Origin: an uncultured Pelagibacteraceae bacterium
GTDB taxonomy: Bacteria; Pseudomonadota; Alphaproteobacteria; Pelagibacterales; Pelagibacteraceae
Assembly: GCA_902596925.1 (NCBI GenBank)
Contig: CACJVT010000007.1
Location: forward strand, 23,028-87,027
Direction: 5' to 3'
Length of the DNA: 64,000 bases
The position numbers and the translations under genes were made by a program. Shown in pieces: positions 20,414 to 29,788 of this stretch (its first letter is position 1; each line of letters opens with the position of its first letter). The notes beneath the pieces were generated by a model. The model had not been told where the DNA came from, ran no database searches, and saw nothing but the letters and a program-made list of their open reading frames with translations.

Positions 20414-20815
20414 TTAAAATTTTAGATAAGCTTTTTTTAAATCAACGAGAGGATGTTTTGGAGACATTTGAAATTTCACTAAAAGCTCTCTTGCTATCAT
20501 ATCTCTATCTTGTTGATTATCAGGTAATTTAATTGATGATGGAATTGTAACCCAACCGTTTGCGTTTCTACAAAATACAGCTGGTCTTCCCTCTTCATAG
20601 CCCATATGAACGTCCTCTAGCCAATTAAGATCATCCCAACCCATTGCCTCAACATATTTTTTTAGAAATGGTGTCATTTTTTTGTAATCTGGAAGTAGAT
20701 TTACGTCATATCGATAACCGATTGACTGACCAATCATTTTCTCTCTAGCAGTCTCTTTCTTTTTACCTAGTTGAAGAGAAACTGCTTTTGATTTTGATTT
20801 TTTCTTTTTAGCCAT
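20414..20815 (-). CDS. Conserved hypothetical protein in the glutamate synthase-like operon
   Basis: 133 aa, Lys-rich N-terminus, 8 nt downstream of mgsC-like gene. Confidence 0.7.
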   Translation of the reverse strand: MAKKKKSKSKAVSLQLGKKKETAREKMIGQSIGYRYDVNLLPDYKKMTPFLKKYVEAMGWDDLNWLEDVHMGYEEGRPAVFCRNANGWVTIPSSIKLPDNQQDRDMIARELLVKFQMSPKHPLVDLKKAYLKF

Positions 20816-20823
20816 GAATACCT

Positions 20824-22242
20824 TTAAATTTTATGAAAGTTATCTACTCCAACAGTATAATTAGTACCTGCTAATGGAACTTTTGCTAAAGCTGATGCTT
20901 CAGAAGTAAGTGCCGCTAAGTCTTCAGGTTCTAAAGAGTGTATGTTTGTTTTTCCACACGCTCTAGCTAATAACTGGGCTTCAAGTGTCATTGAATGTAA
21001 ATAATTATAAACTCTTAAAGCTGCATCATCAGGGTTTAATCTTGCTCTTAATTTTGGATCTTGTGTAGCAACTCCCACAGGACATCTTCCAGTATGACAG
21101 TGATAACACTCACCAGCTTTCACACCCATTTCTTTTTCAAAATTTGCTTCTGGAATATCTTTGTTACAGTTTAGCGCAATCATAGAACCTGTACCAATAG
21201 CTATTGCATCTGCACCTAAAGCTAACGCTTTTGCCATGTCAGCACCATCTCTAACGCCACCAGCATAAATTAAAGTAACTTTTCCAGTTTTTCCAACATC
21301 GTCCAAAGCTCTTCTTGCTTCTCTAATAGCTGCGATGCCAGGAATACCGGTGTTTGCAGCAGCGATGTGTGGACCTGCTCCTGTAGATCCTTCCATTCCA
21401 TCTAAATAAATAGAGTCAGGATCACATTTTGCAGCCATACGAACATCGTCATAAACCTTTGATGCACCTAATTTTAATTGAATTGGAACTTTATTTTTTG
21501 TTAGCTGTCTTAGTTCTTCTACCTTTAAGGCTAAATCATCTGGACCTAACCAGTCAGGATGTCTTGCAGGAGATCTTTGATCAATACCTGAAGGCAATGA
21601 TCTCATTTCAGCAACTTGGTCAGTTACTTTTTGACCCATTAAGTGACCACCCATACCAACTTTTTGTCCTTGTCCGATAAAAACTTCTATTCCATCAGCC
21701 AATTGTGCGTGATGTGGGTTAAACCCATATCTTGATTGAATACATTGATAAAACCATTTTTCAGAATATCTTCTTTCATCAGGTATCATTCCACCTTCAC
21801 CTGAACATGTTGCGCTACCTGCCATTGTAGCTCCTCTTGCTAATGCAGTTTTTGCCTCATAAGATAAAGCACCAAAACTCATACCAGTAATATAAACTGG
21901 AATATCTAATTCAATTGGATTTTCACATCTTGGTCCAATAACAGTTTTAGTTTCACATTTTTCTCTGTAACCTTCGATTACGAATCTAGTAAGAGTTCCC
22001 GGTAAGAAAACTAAATCATCAAACGTTGGAATTTTTTTCATCAATGCCATTCCACGCATTCTGTATCTTCCTAACTGAGATTTAATATGAATATCATCAA
22101 TTACTTCTGGTGTGAAAATAGCATTATGACCTAATAAACTTTTGTTTCTGCCACCGTTAGAACTTAAATGAACGTCAGCTTTTCCACCTACGTTACCATT
22201 AGTTTTTAATTTACCATTTTTTCTCTTTTTTTTCTTAGCCAT
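20824..22242 (-). CDS. mgsC: FMN-binding glutamate synthase family protein, N-methylglutamate synthase subunit MgsC-like
   Basis: EGGMIPDER, QLKLGASKVYDDVRMAAKCDPDSIYLDGMEGSTGAGP, ALGADAIAIGTG, CYHCHTGRCPVGVATQDP. Confidence 0.85.
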   Translation of the reverse strand: MAKKKKRKNGKLKTNGNVGGKADVHLSSNGGRNKSLLGHNAIFTPEVIDDIHIKSQLGRYRMRGMALMKKIPTFDDLVFLPGTLTRFVIEGYREKCETKTVIGPRCENPIELDIPVYITGMSFGALSYEAKTALARGATMAGSATCSGEGGMIPDERRYSEKWFYQCIQSRYGFNPHHAQLADGIEVFIGQGQKVGMGGHLMGQKVTDQVAEMRSLPSGIDQRSPARHPDWLGPDDLALKVEELRQLTKNKVPIQLKLGASKVYDDVRMAAKCDPDSIYLDGMEGSTGAGPHIAAANTGIPGIAAIREARRALDDVGKTGKVTLIYAGGVRDGADMAKALALGADAIAIGTGSMIALNCNKDIPEANFEKEMGVKAGECYHCHTGRCPVGVATQDPKLRARLNPDDAALRVYNYLHSMTLEAQLLARACGKTNIHSLEPEDLAALTSEASALAKVPLAGTNYTVGVDNFHKI

Positions 22243-23096
22243 TAAATTGCTCCTTTTTTCTCAGTAGGTTCTAAGTTATCGTAATTCCAAAGTTTTTTAC
22301 CCGCTACAATTTTTTTCATTTTACTTACATCAAAGTTTTCACCGATCTCAGCGACCTTCAATTTTCTTTTTAACCAATCTTGATCACTTTTAGTCAACTC
22401 GGCATCTACAGCATCACTACCATAAGAGCCAATTTCTCCACCTACGAAAATTGTCCCATCATACATTGAGTCGCCCAAATTTATACCGACATCACCTAGG
22501 ATGATGATTCTCCCTCTTTGCATCATAAATCCAGTAAATGCACCCGCATCACCACCAATAATTATTGTGCCGCCTTTCATATCAATACCTGTTCTTGCAC
22601 CAACACTACCTTTACAGATTAAATCGCCACCTCTGATAGCAGCTCCAAAACAAGATCCAGCATTTTTCTCAATTACAACTTTACCTGCCATCAAATTTTC
22701 TGCACAAGACCATCCAACTCTACCATTGATTCGAACTATTGGACCATCACATGAACCCATTCCAAAATACCCTAAACTTCCCTCAAAAATTAAATTTAAT
22801 TTATTTAAAATACCAACACCCAAACTATGTTTTCCTTGAGGGTTTTTAATTACAATTGTTCCATAACCTTGTCCCATTAAATTATCTATTTCTTTATTTG
22901 CTTCTGCAGCGGTCATATCTTTAACATCAAGGTCAGTTCTTTTATTAAAATCAACATCATGAGTTCCAAAATAATAGAAATTTTCTGCTTCATCAGGATT
23001 GAAAAATTTTTGTTGTGTTCGTCCTGTTAAAACTTCAGTGTGCATACCCATAGCTTGAGCTTTAGTTTTTTTGGAAACACTTTTTATATTTGCCAT
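22242..23096 (-). CDS. mgsB: GXGXG-domain glutamate synthase-like protein, MgsB-like
   Basis: Glycine-rich beta-helix: GRVGWSCAENLMAGKVVIEKNAGSCFGAAIRGGDLICKGSVGARTGIDMKGGTIIIGGDAGAFTGFMM. Confidence 0.82.
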   Translation of the reverse strand: MANIKSVSKKTKAQAMGMHTEVLTGRTQQKFFNPDEAENFYYFGTHDVDFNKRTDLDVKDMTAAEANKEIDNLMGQGYGTIVIKNPQGKHSLGVGILNKLNLIFEGSLGYFGMGSCDGPIVRINGRVGWSCAENLMAGKVVIEKNAGSCFGAAIRGGDLICKGSVGARTGIDMKGGTIIIGGDAGAFTGFMMQRGRIIILGDVGINLGDSMYDGTIFVGGEIGSYGSDAVDAELTKSDQDWLKRKLKVAEIGENFDVSKMKKIVAGKKLWNYDNLEPTEKKGAI

Positions 23097-24028
23097 ACTT
23101 TAACCTCCCCATCGAATGGGTCATAAGTATCAATTTCTTGTGGTAAAATTGATCGAATTGCTATTTCCTCTGAACCCATTGCTACTAAATCATCAGACTC
23201 ATATAAAACTAAAGGTTTAGCAGCCATAGTGTCTTTCGCCATACCTAAAGAGTCTTTTGTAGCTACAAAATAAGTAAAGACACCATCTAATCCAGTTAGA
23301 GACTCTTTCATGCCTTCTTCTAAAGATGCTCCATCTCTCATTTTTTCCGCTAAATAAACAGCAATAAGTTCTGAGTCACACTCAGACATAAATCTCATTC
23401 CTTTATTTTCTAGAGCTCTTCTATTATTCCAATAATTTGTAAGCTGACCATTATGAACAACTGATACATCGCTAAACGGATAACCCCAAAATGGGTGAGC
23501 AGATTTGATATCTACACCAGACTCAGTTGCCATTCTCGCATGTCCAATTGCATGAGTGCCAACAAGTTTATCTAAATTATATCTATCACAAACCATCTTA
23601 GCATTTCCAAGATCTTTAATTACCTCTAATGATTTACCCATAGAAAGTATTTCTACTCCAGGAATACTCTCAATCTTTTGTGAAAATTCTAATAAGTCTT
23701 TTTTATTATATTCTATTTCATATCTTAATGAGTAGGGGAGTATTCTTTCCTCTTTGATAATTTTTGCACCCATTTCATTAAGATAACTATCAACAATTTT
23801 TTTTCTTTCATCATAAACAGAAACATCTTCAGCAACCGATGTACTACCTTCACCAACGTTTTCTCCAACTTTAAAACGCATGATAAAATTTTTTCCATCA
23901 GTATCTCCGTATAAAGCATAACCTGTAGAGTCCTCTCCTCTATGTTTCAGAGCTTGCAACATGCCTTGAAGCTCATGACCAACTTTTGAAGATTTCCCTC
24001 TATGAATTAATCCCGCAATTCCGCACAT
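23084..24028 (-). CDS. mgsA: Class II glutamine amidotransferase, MgsA-like
   Basis: MCGIAGLIHRG N-terminal Cys; GHARMATESGVDIKSAHPFW; VVHNGQLTNYW. Confidence 0.85.
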   Translation of the reverse strand: MCGIAGLIHRGKSSKVGHELQGMLQALKHRGEDSTGYALYGDTDGKNFIMRFKVGENVGEGSTSVAEDVSVYDERKKIVDSYLNEMGAKIIKEERILPYSLRYEIEYNKKDLLEFSQKIESIPGVEILSMGKSLEVIKDLGNAKMVCDRYNLDKLVGTHAIGHARMATESGVDIKSAHPFWGYPFSDVSVVHNGQLTNYWNNRRALENKGMRFMSECDSELIAVYLAEKMRDGASLEEGMKESLTGLDGVFTYFVATKDSLGMAKDTMAAKPLVLYESDDLVAMGSEEIAIRSILPQEIDTYDPFDGEVKVWQI

Positions 24029-24052
24029 ATACTTTTCCTCTTTCCGTATTTT

Positions 24053-25534
24053 TTATGGTAAGCAATCTAGATAAGTGTCTAGATCCCATTGAGTTGTTGC
24101 TCCTAAAAATCTTTCCCATTCATCATTTTTATACCAATGAAAAACTTTATACATTTCATCAGGCATAGCTGATTTAATTACCTCATCTTCTGATAACCTT
24201 TCCAAAGCTTCTCCTAAACTTAAAGGAAGTTTTTTTACATCCTTACCAGCTTTTTGAGCCTCGTAAATATTTCTAGATTCAGGATCAGCTGGTTTCATTT
24301 TATTACTTATTCCATGATCACAAGCTTTTAATAATGCAGCACCTAATAAGTAAGGGTTATGCATTGAGTCAACAGATCTGTATTCAAATCTTCCCGGCGC
24401 GGACACTCTTAATCCACAAGTTCTATTTTGATAACCCCAGTCAGCATAAACAGGTGCCCAAAAACCTTGATCCCATAATCTTCTATAAGAATTTACTGTT
24501 GAAGATCCTAAGGCTGTTAGAGCAGGAAGGTGTTCCATAATACCTGCTATTGATTGTAAACCAATTTTACCTGGCAATTGCATATCCTTCGTATCAGGCA
24601 TAAATGTATTAGTTCCACCTTCAACATAACCAAAAACTTCCTCAACTCCTGGTAAAGATTTGTGTCCAAGTTTATTTGTTTTAATTTTTCCACCTTTCCA
24701 TAAAGACATGTTCGTATGACAACCACTTGCAGAAACTCCCATAAATGGTTTGGTCATAAAACATGCAATTAGATTATGTTCTCTAGCAACTTGAGCACAG
24801 ATTTGTCTATAAGTTGATAATCTGTCTGCATTTCGAAGAACGTTGTCGTATGTCCAGTTTAATTCTAATTGTCCTGGTGCATCTTCATGATCTCCTTGGA
24901 TCATATCTAGACCCATAGCTTTTGCGTATTCAATTACTTTCATGAATACTGGTCTCAATGATTCAAACTGATCTATGTGGTAACAGAATGGTTTTGAAAA
25001 CCCTTTTCCTGTAGGAGTACCGTCATCATTTTTTGTTAGCCACATCATTTCAGGTTCAGTTCCAACTCTTAATTCTAAACCATGCTTTTTCTGGAATTCA
25101 TCCATAAATATTCTTAAATTTCCTCTACAGTCAGAAGTTAAATGTCCACCAGGATTATTTCTCTCTTCTCTGTTTCTAAAACATGTTACAAAAACTCTTC
25201 CTACTCTTTTGTCCCATGGTAATTGACAGAAAGTTTCTGGATCAGGAATACCAACTAATTCCATTGCTTCAGGTCCATAACCTATATAATTATTATGACG
25301 ATCTAAAAATAAGTTTGCTGTAGCTCCGTATACTAATTGAAAACCTTTTTCTGCTGTTCTTTCCCAATGATCTGCAGGTATTCCTTTACCCACAACTCTC
25401 CCTGTTACAGAAATAAATTGATAATAAATATAAGTAATTCCTAATTCGTTAATTTTTTCTCTAACCTTTTTAACTTGTTTGTCTCTACCAGGTCGGTTTA
25501 CGTGCTTTTCTAGATCCGTCATTTTTCCCCTCAA
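24053..25534 (-). CDS. gmaS: Glutamine synthetase-like, probable gamma-glutamylmethylamide synthetase
   Basis: QGDHEDAPGQLELNWTYDN, SGCHTNMSLWKGG, VNSYRRLWDQGFWAPVYADWGYQNRTCGLRVSAPGRFEYRS; adjacent to mgsABC-like genes. Confidence 0.8.
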   Translation of the reverse strand: MRGKMTDLEKHVNRPGRDKQVKKVREKINELGITYIYYQFISVTGRVVGKGIPADHWERTAEKGFQLVYGATANLFLDRHNNYIGYGPEAMELVGIPDPETFCQLPWDKRVGRVFVTCFRNREERNNPGGHLTSDCRGNLRIFMDEFQKKHGLELRVGTEPEMMWLTKNDDGTPTGKGFSKPFCYHIDQFESLRPVFMKVIEYAKAMGLDMIQGDHEDAPGQLELNWTYDNVLRNADRLSTYRQICAQVAREHNLIACFMTKPFMGVSASGCHTNMSLWKGGKIKTNKLGHKSLPGVEEVFGYVEGGTNTFMPDTKDMQLPGKIGLQSIAGIMEHLPALTALGSSTVNSYRRLWDQGFWAPVYADWGYQNRTCGLRVSAPGRFEYRSVDSMHNPYLLGAALLKACDHGISNKMKPADPESRNIYEAQKAGKDVKKLPLSLGEALERLSEDEVIKSAMPDEMYKVFHWYKNDEWERFLGATTQWDLDTYLDCLP

Positions 25535-25592
25535 TGAATTATAATTTTATTCAAGCGTAACTGAAAAATTTATTAGTGTCTAGGCTAAGAGT

Positions 25593-26924
25593 TTAACTCC
25601 AAGGAAACGGACTGTTCGAAGTAGGGTGAAGTTCGCCCTTCTCGTAACGGTTGAATCTAAACGGTTTTAATAAATCACTTTCGGTACCAAGAATTTCTTT
25701 GGCTACAAGTTCACCAACACCAATCATTTTATATCCGTGGTTAGCATCAGCAATCATGTATACGTTTTCAAAAAATCTATCAAAGATTGGAAATGAGTCT
25801 GGTGTCATGCATCCAAGACCACCTGATGGACCTTTTCTATATAAATCAGATTTTCCCTCAAATCTTTTTTGGCAATGAGCTAAAGCAGAGCACCACATAT
25901 CACTAAATGCATCAGTAGTTTGATACTCTGGAGACTCAATTCCATAAGGATCAACATTTACCTGATCAAAATGTTTTTTAACAATGTAAGGAGATGTTCC
26001 ACCTTGAACTCCTAAACCCTCAATATCAGGTTTATAATAAATTCCCCAAATTTTATCTGTAATTAATTTTTTTGTTTTGTCAGAATATAGTGGTGCAGTT
26101 GAGTCTACGTGAACCACAGGCGGCTGTTTTCCATCATTTGTTTTTAAGTAATCTGGTTCAACACCAATAACACCTTCTTGGAGCATCCAGTAAGTCCACA
26201 TGTCAGTTACATGCATTTTACCATCTTTACCTTTGATGTTTGCTGTTTTAGGAAGTTCAAGCATATTCCAAAAATCTCTAGCCCACGGTCCTGCTCCGAT
26301 TACTACTTGCTCGCAATCAATTGTTCCTTTATCTGTTTCAACTCCTGTAACCGCCTTACTGTTACTTCCTCTTTTAAATCCTGTAACTTTTACACCTTTC
26401 ATCACTTGAACACCATTAGAAGTAGATTTATTTTCTAGAGCTTTAATAGAGTCTTTATTAAATGCGTATCCACCCTTTTTTTCATGAAGAATTGAAGTTA
26501 TCCCTTTAGCTTGCCAGTCATCAAACATTCCCTTCATATATTTCATGCAATCCTTTTCACCTTCTATAAAATCAGATTCATACCCAATTGCTTTTTGTTG
26601 CTCATAAATACTTGCCACGTCTTCATGCATAACCTCAGGTGATATTTGTAAATAACCAACTGGATTATATTTAAATGCTTTTGGATCGCTTTCCCAAACA
26701 GACACTGAGTGGGCCATCAATTCTCTCATCGCTGGTTGAAAATAATTATTTCTAACTACTCCACATGCAATTCCACTTGCTCCAGCAGCAGTGTCTTTTT
26801 TTTCAAGGACTACAATGTCACCAGGATTTTTATAAGTTTCAGATAATTTCCAAGCAGTGCTTAAACCGTGGATACCGCCACCGATTATTACTACTTTTGC
26901 TTTTGTCGGTAATGACATATGCAA
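25593..26924 (-). CDS. FAD-dependent oxidoreductase (DAO/sarcosine oxidase beta-like)
   Basis: AKVVIIGGGIHGLSTAWKLSE Rossmann motif; VVIGAGPWARDFW; VYMIADANHGYKMIGVGELVA. Confidence 0.85.
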   Translation of the reverse strand: MHMSLPTKAKVVIIGGGIHGLSTAWKLSETYKNPGDIVVLEKKDTAAGASGIACGVVRNNYFQPAMRELMAHSVSVWESDPKAFKYNPVGYLQISPEVMHEDVASIYEQQKAIGYESDFIEGEKDCMKYMKGMFDDWQAKGITSILHEKKGGYAFNKDSIKALENKSTSNGVQVMKGVKVTGFKRGSNSKAVTGVETDKGTIDCEQVVIGAGPWARDFWNMLELPKTANIKGKDGKMHVTDMWTYWMLQEGVIGVEPDYLKTNDGKQPPVVHVDSTAPLYSDKTKKLITDKIWGIYYKPDIEGLGVQGGTSPYIVKKHFDQVNVDPYGIESPEYQTTDAFSDMWCSALAHCQKRFEGKSDLYRKGPSGGLGCMTPDSFPIFDRFFENVYMIADANHGYKMIGVGELVAKEILGTESDLLKPFRFNRYEKGELHPTSNSPFPWS

Positions 26925-26998
26925 ACTTTATTTTTCGTGCGACTTAAATATATAGTTTTTTATATATATAAAAAATATAAGTAAAACTTGTATAAATA

Positions 26999-27349
26999 TT
27001 AAAAACTCAGATGTTTTAGTGTTTCTATATAATTATTGAACTCGTTAATAAAACTCTCACTTGGTTTAATGTGCTTTTTTCTTTGATCATTTGAGGTTTT
27101 TTCTAAAAAGAAAAAACCTTTTTCACAAGCCTCATTTATCATCAAAGCTGACTTTGGACGTGAAGTTTTAAATAGTTTAGTCTTAAGTTCCTCAACAGTA
27201 AGATTTTCTTTATATTTATACGCATGCATCACTAGAAGCATCATATGATAATGTGAAGGCGATTTTCTAAAAAAGTAATTACTTGAAGTGTGAGAAAGTT
27301 TCATCTGATCTTCCCAAAATTCCAATAAATCCTTCGCTGATTTTGGCAT
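26999..27349 (-). CDS. Small putative winged-helix/MarR-like regulator
   Basis: 116 aa: NLTVEELKTKLFKTSRPKSALMINEACEKGFFFLEKTSNDQRKKHIKPSESF resembles recognition helix plus wing of MarR proteins. Confidence 0.5.
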   Translation of the reverse strand: MPKSAKDLLEFWEDQMKLSHTSSNYFFRKSPSHYHMMLLVMHAYKYKENLTVEELKTKLFKTSRPKSALMINEACEKGFFFLEKTSNDQRKKHIKPSESFINEFNNYIETLKHLSF

Positions 27350-29688
27350 TAGGATCTGACTCTTGTTTTCTTCGGATCAAAATGTGGAAACCCAACTACT
27401 TTTGCAGCAATTCTTTTTTGATGACCATCAATTTTACCAACCTCAACTTCAGTCCCTTCACTTGAATACTGAGTATCGATTCTGCATAAAGCAATATTTT
27501 TATTTAAAGTCGTGGATAAACAACCGCTAGTTATTACACCTACTTGAGATCTTCCAACGTGCACGCAATCACCATGTCCAGCCGCCTCTTTTCCAATAAG
27601 TTCTAATCCCACAAGTTTTTTTTGAGGGTTTGCTTTTCTTTCTTTCAAAACCTCTTTACCAATAAAATCTTCTTCTTTAGTTTTTAATGGAACAGCAAAA
27701 CCTATTCCAGCCTCAAAAGGATCTTGTTGACCATCAAATTCATTACCAAATAAAATTAAACCAGCTTCAATTCTAAGTTTGTCTAAAGCTGCAAATCCAG
27801 CAGGAATTAAGCCATCATTTTTTCCAGCTTCCATAAGTTTATCCCAAACGTCAGAGGCATGACTCGGATGACACCAGACTTCGTAACCAAGTTCGCCAGT
27901 ATATCCTGTTCTTGAAACAATCAATGGAATACCTTGAAGGTTTTCAATTCTACAAATAGTAAATCTGAACCATTCCAGTTCATCTATGGATGGTTGTGTT
28001 GGTGGAGTAAAAATGATTTTTTTTAATATCTCTCTACTTTTTGGACCTTGTATTGATACGTTACTAATTTGATCTGTTGAATTTTTTACATTGACCTTAA
28101 AGTTTTTCTTTTTAGCTATTTCTTTTAGCCACTCACCACCATATTCGTCTCCACAAATCCACCTAAAACCAGTTTCACTTAATCTCAATAATGTACCGTC
28201 ATCAAACATCATTCCGTTTTCATAACACATCGCAGAGTAAACGACTTGGCCAACAGCAAGCTTTTTAATATTTCTAGTTAATGTATAATTCATCAATTCC
28301 TCAGCATCAGGACCTATAATTTCAAATTTTCTTAAAGCAGATAAATCAATTAAGACTGCTTTTTCTCTACAAGCATTGTACTCCTCAACAACTCCATGCT
28401 TGGTATAATCATTAGGTAGCCAAAAACCTCTAGCATCAATAAAATTTCTAGTAAGCTTAGAGGTTTTTTCGTGAAAGCCAGAGTTTCTAGTAAGTTTTTT
28501 TTCAGAGTCTGTTTTCATTCTAAATGCAAAAGATTTTGAAAATTCTTTTTTTTTGTCATAGGTTCTAACAAAAATATCTGTTGGATTCCATGAATTACAT
28601 GCATCGATATCACTAGGACAAGCTGTTGTCCCAATTGTTAAATCTTTTAAAGCTCTGAACATTACATAATCTCCAGGTCTTGCATATGACTCATCTGAAA
28701 TTACTGAATTTAAACCTGTTGCCGAAGTATTAAAAAATAAATTGATAGCCTGCCATCCTTTTTGTTTTTGAACACCATATTTTGCCATTGCATTATTTAA
28801 ATTTTCAGAGCAATTAGGATGACCAAAATAGCCAGCGTCTTCATAATATTTTGAAGTACAAGCCAGATTAAATGTATCATGTTTTCCAACAGTATCTCTT
28901 ATGACTTCAACTAATGGTTCATGATCGGTGTCGTAAAATTTTGAAAATAAACCAGGACCTGGAAAAGTATTTCCCATAAAAGTCCTCGTTGTTTGCCAAT
29001 CAAGACCTTTTTCAACCTTCTTATCAAGTTTTTTTGTGTCGAATGCAACAAAGTCAGAACATTGTCTGCCCGCTGGACTTATTACTTGAATAAAATCTCC
29101 CTCTTTAACTTCGAATGAAATTGCAGTTTGTCTCTCAATATTTTCCTCATAATTTGGCTCATATATAGGATCAGGAATTATTGATAATTCTTTATCATTA
29201 ACTATTTTATATCTTTTAATGAATAACGTTAAATCGCTTGAAGGATTTTGCTCAGATACCAGCATATTGTTTTGTGGGGCTGCAAAAATAGCGTAGCATT
29301 TATCTTTAGATTTTATCTTTATTTTTTCACCACTTGGAGTTTGTTCATCAAACAAAATTGATGATTTTGATTTATTAATATCTAAATTTCTTTTTTTTAA
29401 TTGCAGGTTTGTTATTAAAGAGCTTTCATCTTTACCTTTAAGCAACTCTTTAATAAAACTTTTTTTACAATTTTCTTTTTGATTTAAAATTCCAAGCTCA
29501 GATTTTCCATCTTTATCAAAACAAATGATTTCACAAATTTGATTTCCTTCCTCATTAATGATTTCTATTTCATCATCTGGGAATATTTGCAAACCTGTGA
29601 GACCACCAGCGTTAACGACATGTCTTTCAACTCCAGGTGGTAAAACATTAAGACCAGGTTCTTTAATATCTAAAGTAGTTTGCGACAT
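27349..29688 (-). CDS. tdm: DUF1989 + GcvT aminomethyltransferase fusion; probable trimethylamine N-oxide demethylase
   Basis: N-terminal DUF1989-like region (SPAGRQCSDFVAFD), C-terminal GcvT-fold (TRNIKKLAVGQVVYSAMCYENGMMFDDGTLLRL, GYTGELGYEVW); plausible ATG at 29688, track ORF opens upstream. Confidence 0.8.
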   Translation of the reverse strand: MSQTTLDIKEPGLNVLPPGVERHVVNAGGLTGLQIFPDDEIEIINEEGNQICEIICFDKDGKSELGILNQKENCKKSFIKELLKGKDESSLITNLQLKKRNLDINKSKSSILFDEQTPSGEKIKIKSKDKCYAIFAAPQNNMLVSEQNPSSDLTLFIKRYKIVNDKELSIIPDPIYEPNYEENIERQTAISFEVKEGDFIQVISPAGRQCSDFVAFDTKKLDKKVEKGLDWQTTRTFMGNTFPGPGLFSKFYDTDHEPLVEVIRDTVGKHDTFNLACTSKYYEDAGYFGHPNCSENLNNAMAKYGVQKQKGWQAINLFFNTSATGLNSVISDESYARPGDYVMFRALKDLTIGTTACPSDIDACNSWNPTDIFVRTYDKKKEFSKSFAFRMKTDSEKKLTRNSGFHEKTSKLTRNFIDARGFWLPNDYTKHGVVEEYNACREKAVLIDLSALRKFEIIGPDAEELMNYTLTRNIKKLAVGQVVYSAMCYENGMMFDDGTLLRLSETGFRWICGDEYGGEWLKEIAKKKNFKVNVKNSTDQISNVSIQGPKSREILKKIIFTPPTQPSIDELEWFRFTICRIENLQGIPLIVSRTGYTGELGYEVWCHPSHASDVWDKLMEAGKNDGLIPAGFAALDKLRIEAGLILFGNEFDGQQDPFEAGIGFAVPLKTKEEDFIGKEVLKERKANPQKKLVGLELIGKEAAGHGDCVHVGRSQVGVITSGCLSTTLNKNIALCRIDTQYSSEGTEVEVGKIDGHQKRIAAKVVGFPHFDPKKTRVRS

Positions 29689-29728
29689 TTTTATAAATCT
29701 CTCTACATAATATATATAAATCTTGTAG

Positions 29729-29757
29729 TTGACTATCATTTTACTTAGGCACATACT
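29729..29757 (+). promoter_or_regulatory. Possible sigma70-like promoter for tmoX-like gene
   Basis: TTGACT - 17 nt - CATACT, with GAAAGGGG before ATG 29789; weak -10. Confidence 0.3.
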
Positions 29758-29788
29758 GAATGCACTTAATATTAAGAAAGGGGAATAA

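Noticed and set aside
26956-26975. 20-bp palindrome TTTTTTATATATATAAAAAA
   Set aside because: Perfect but pure A/T in an AT-rich spacer; chance or generic termination is sufficient explanation
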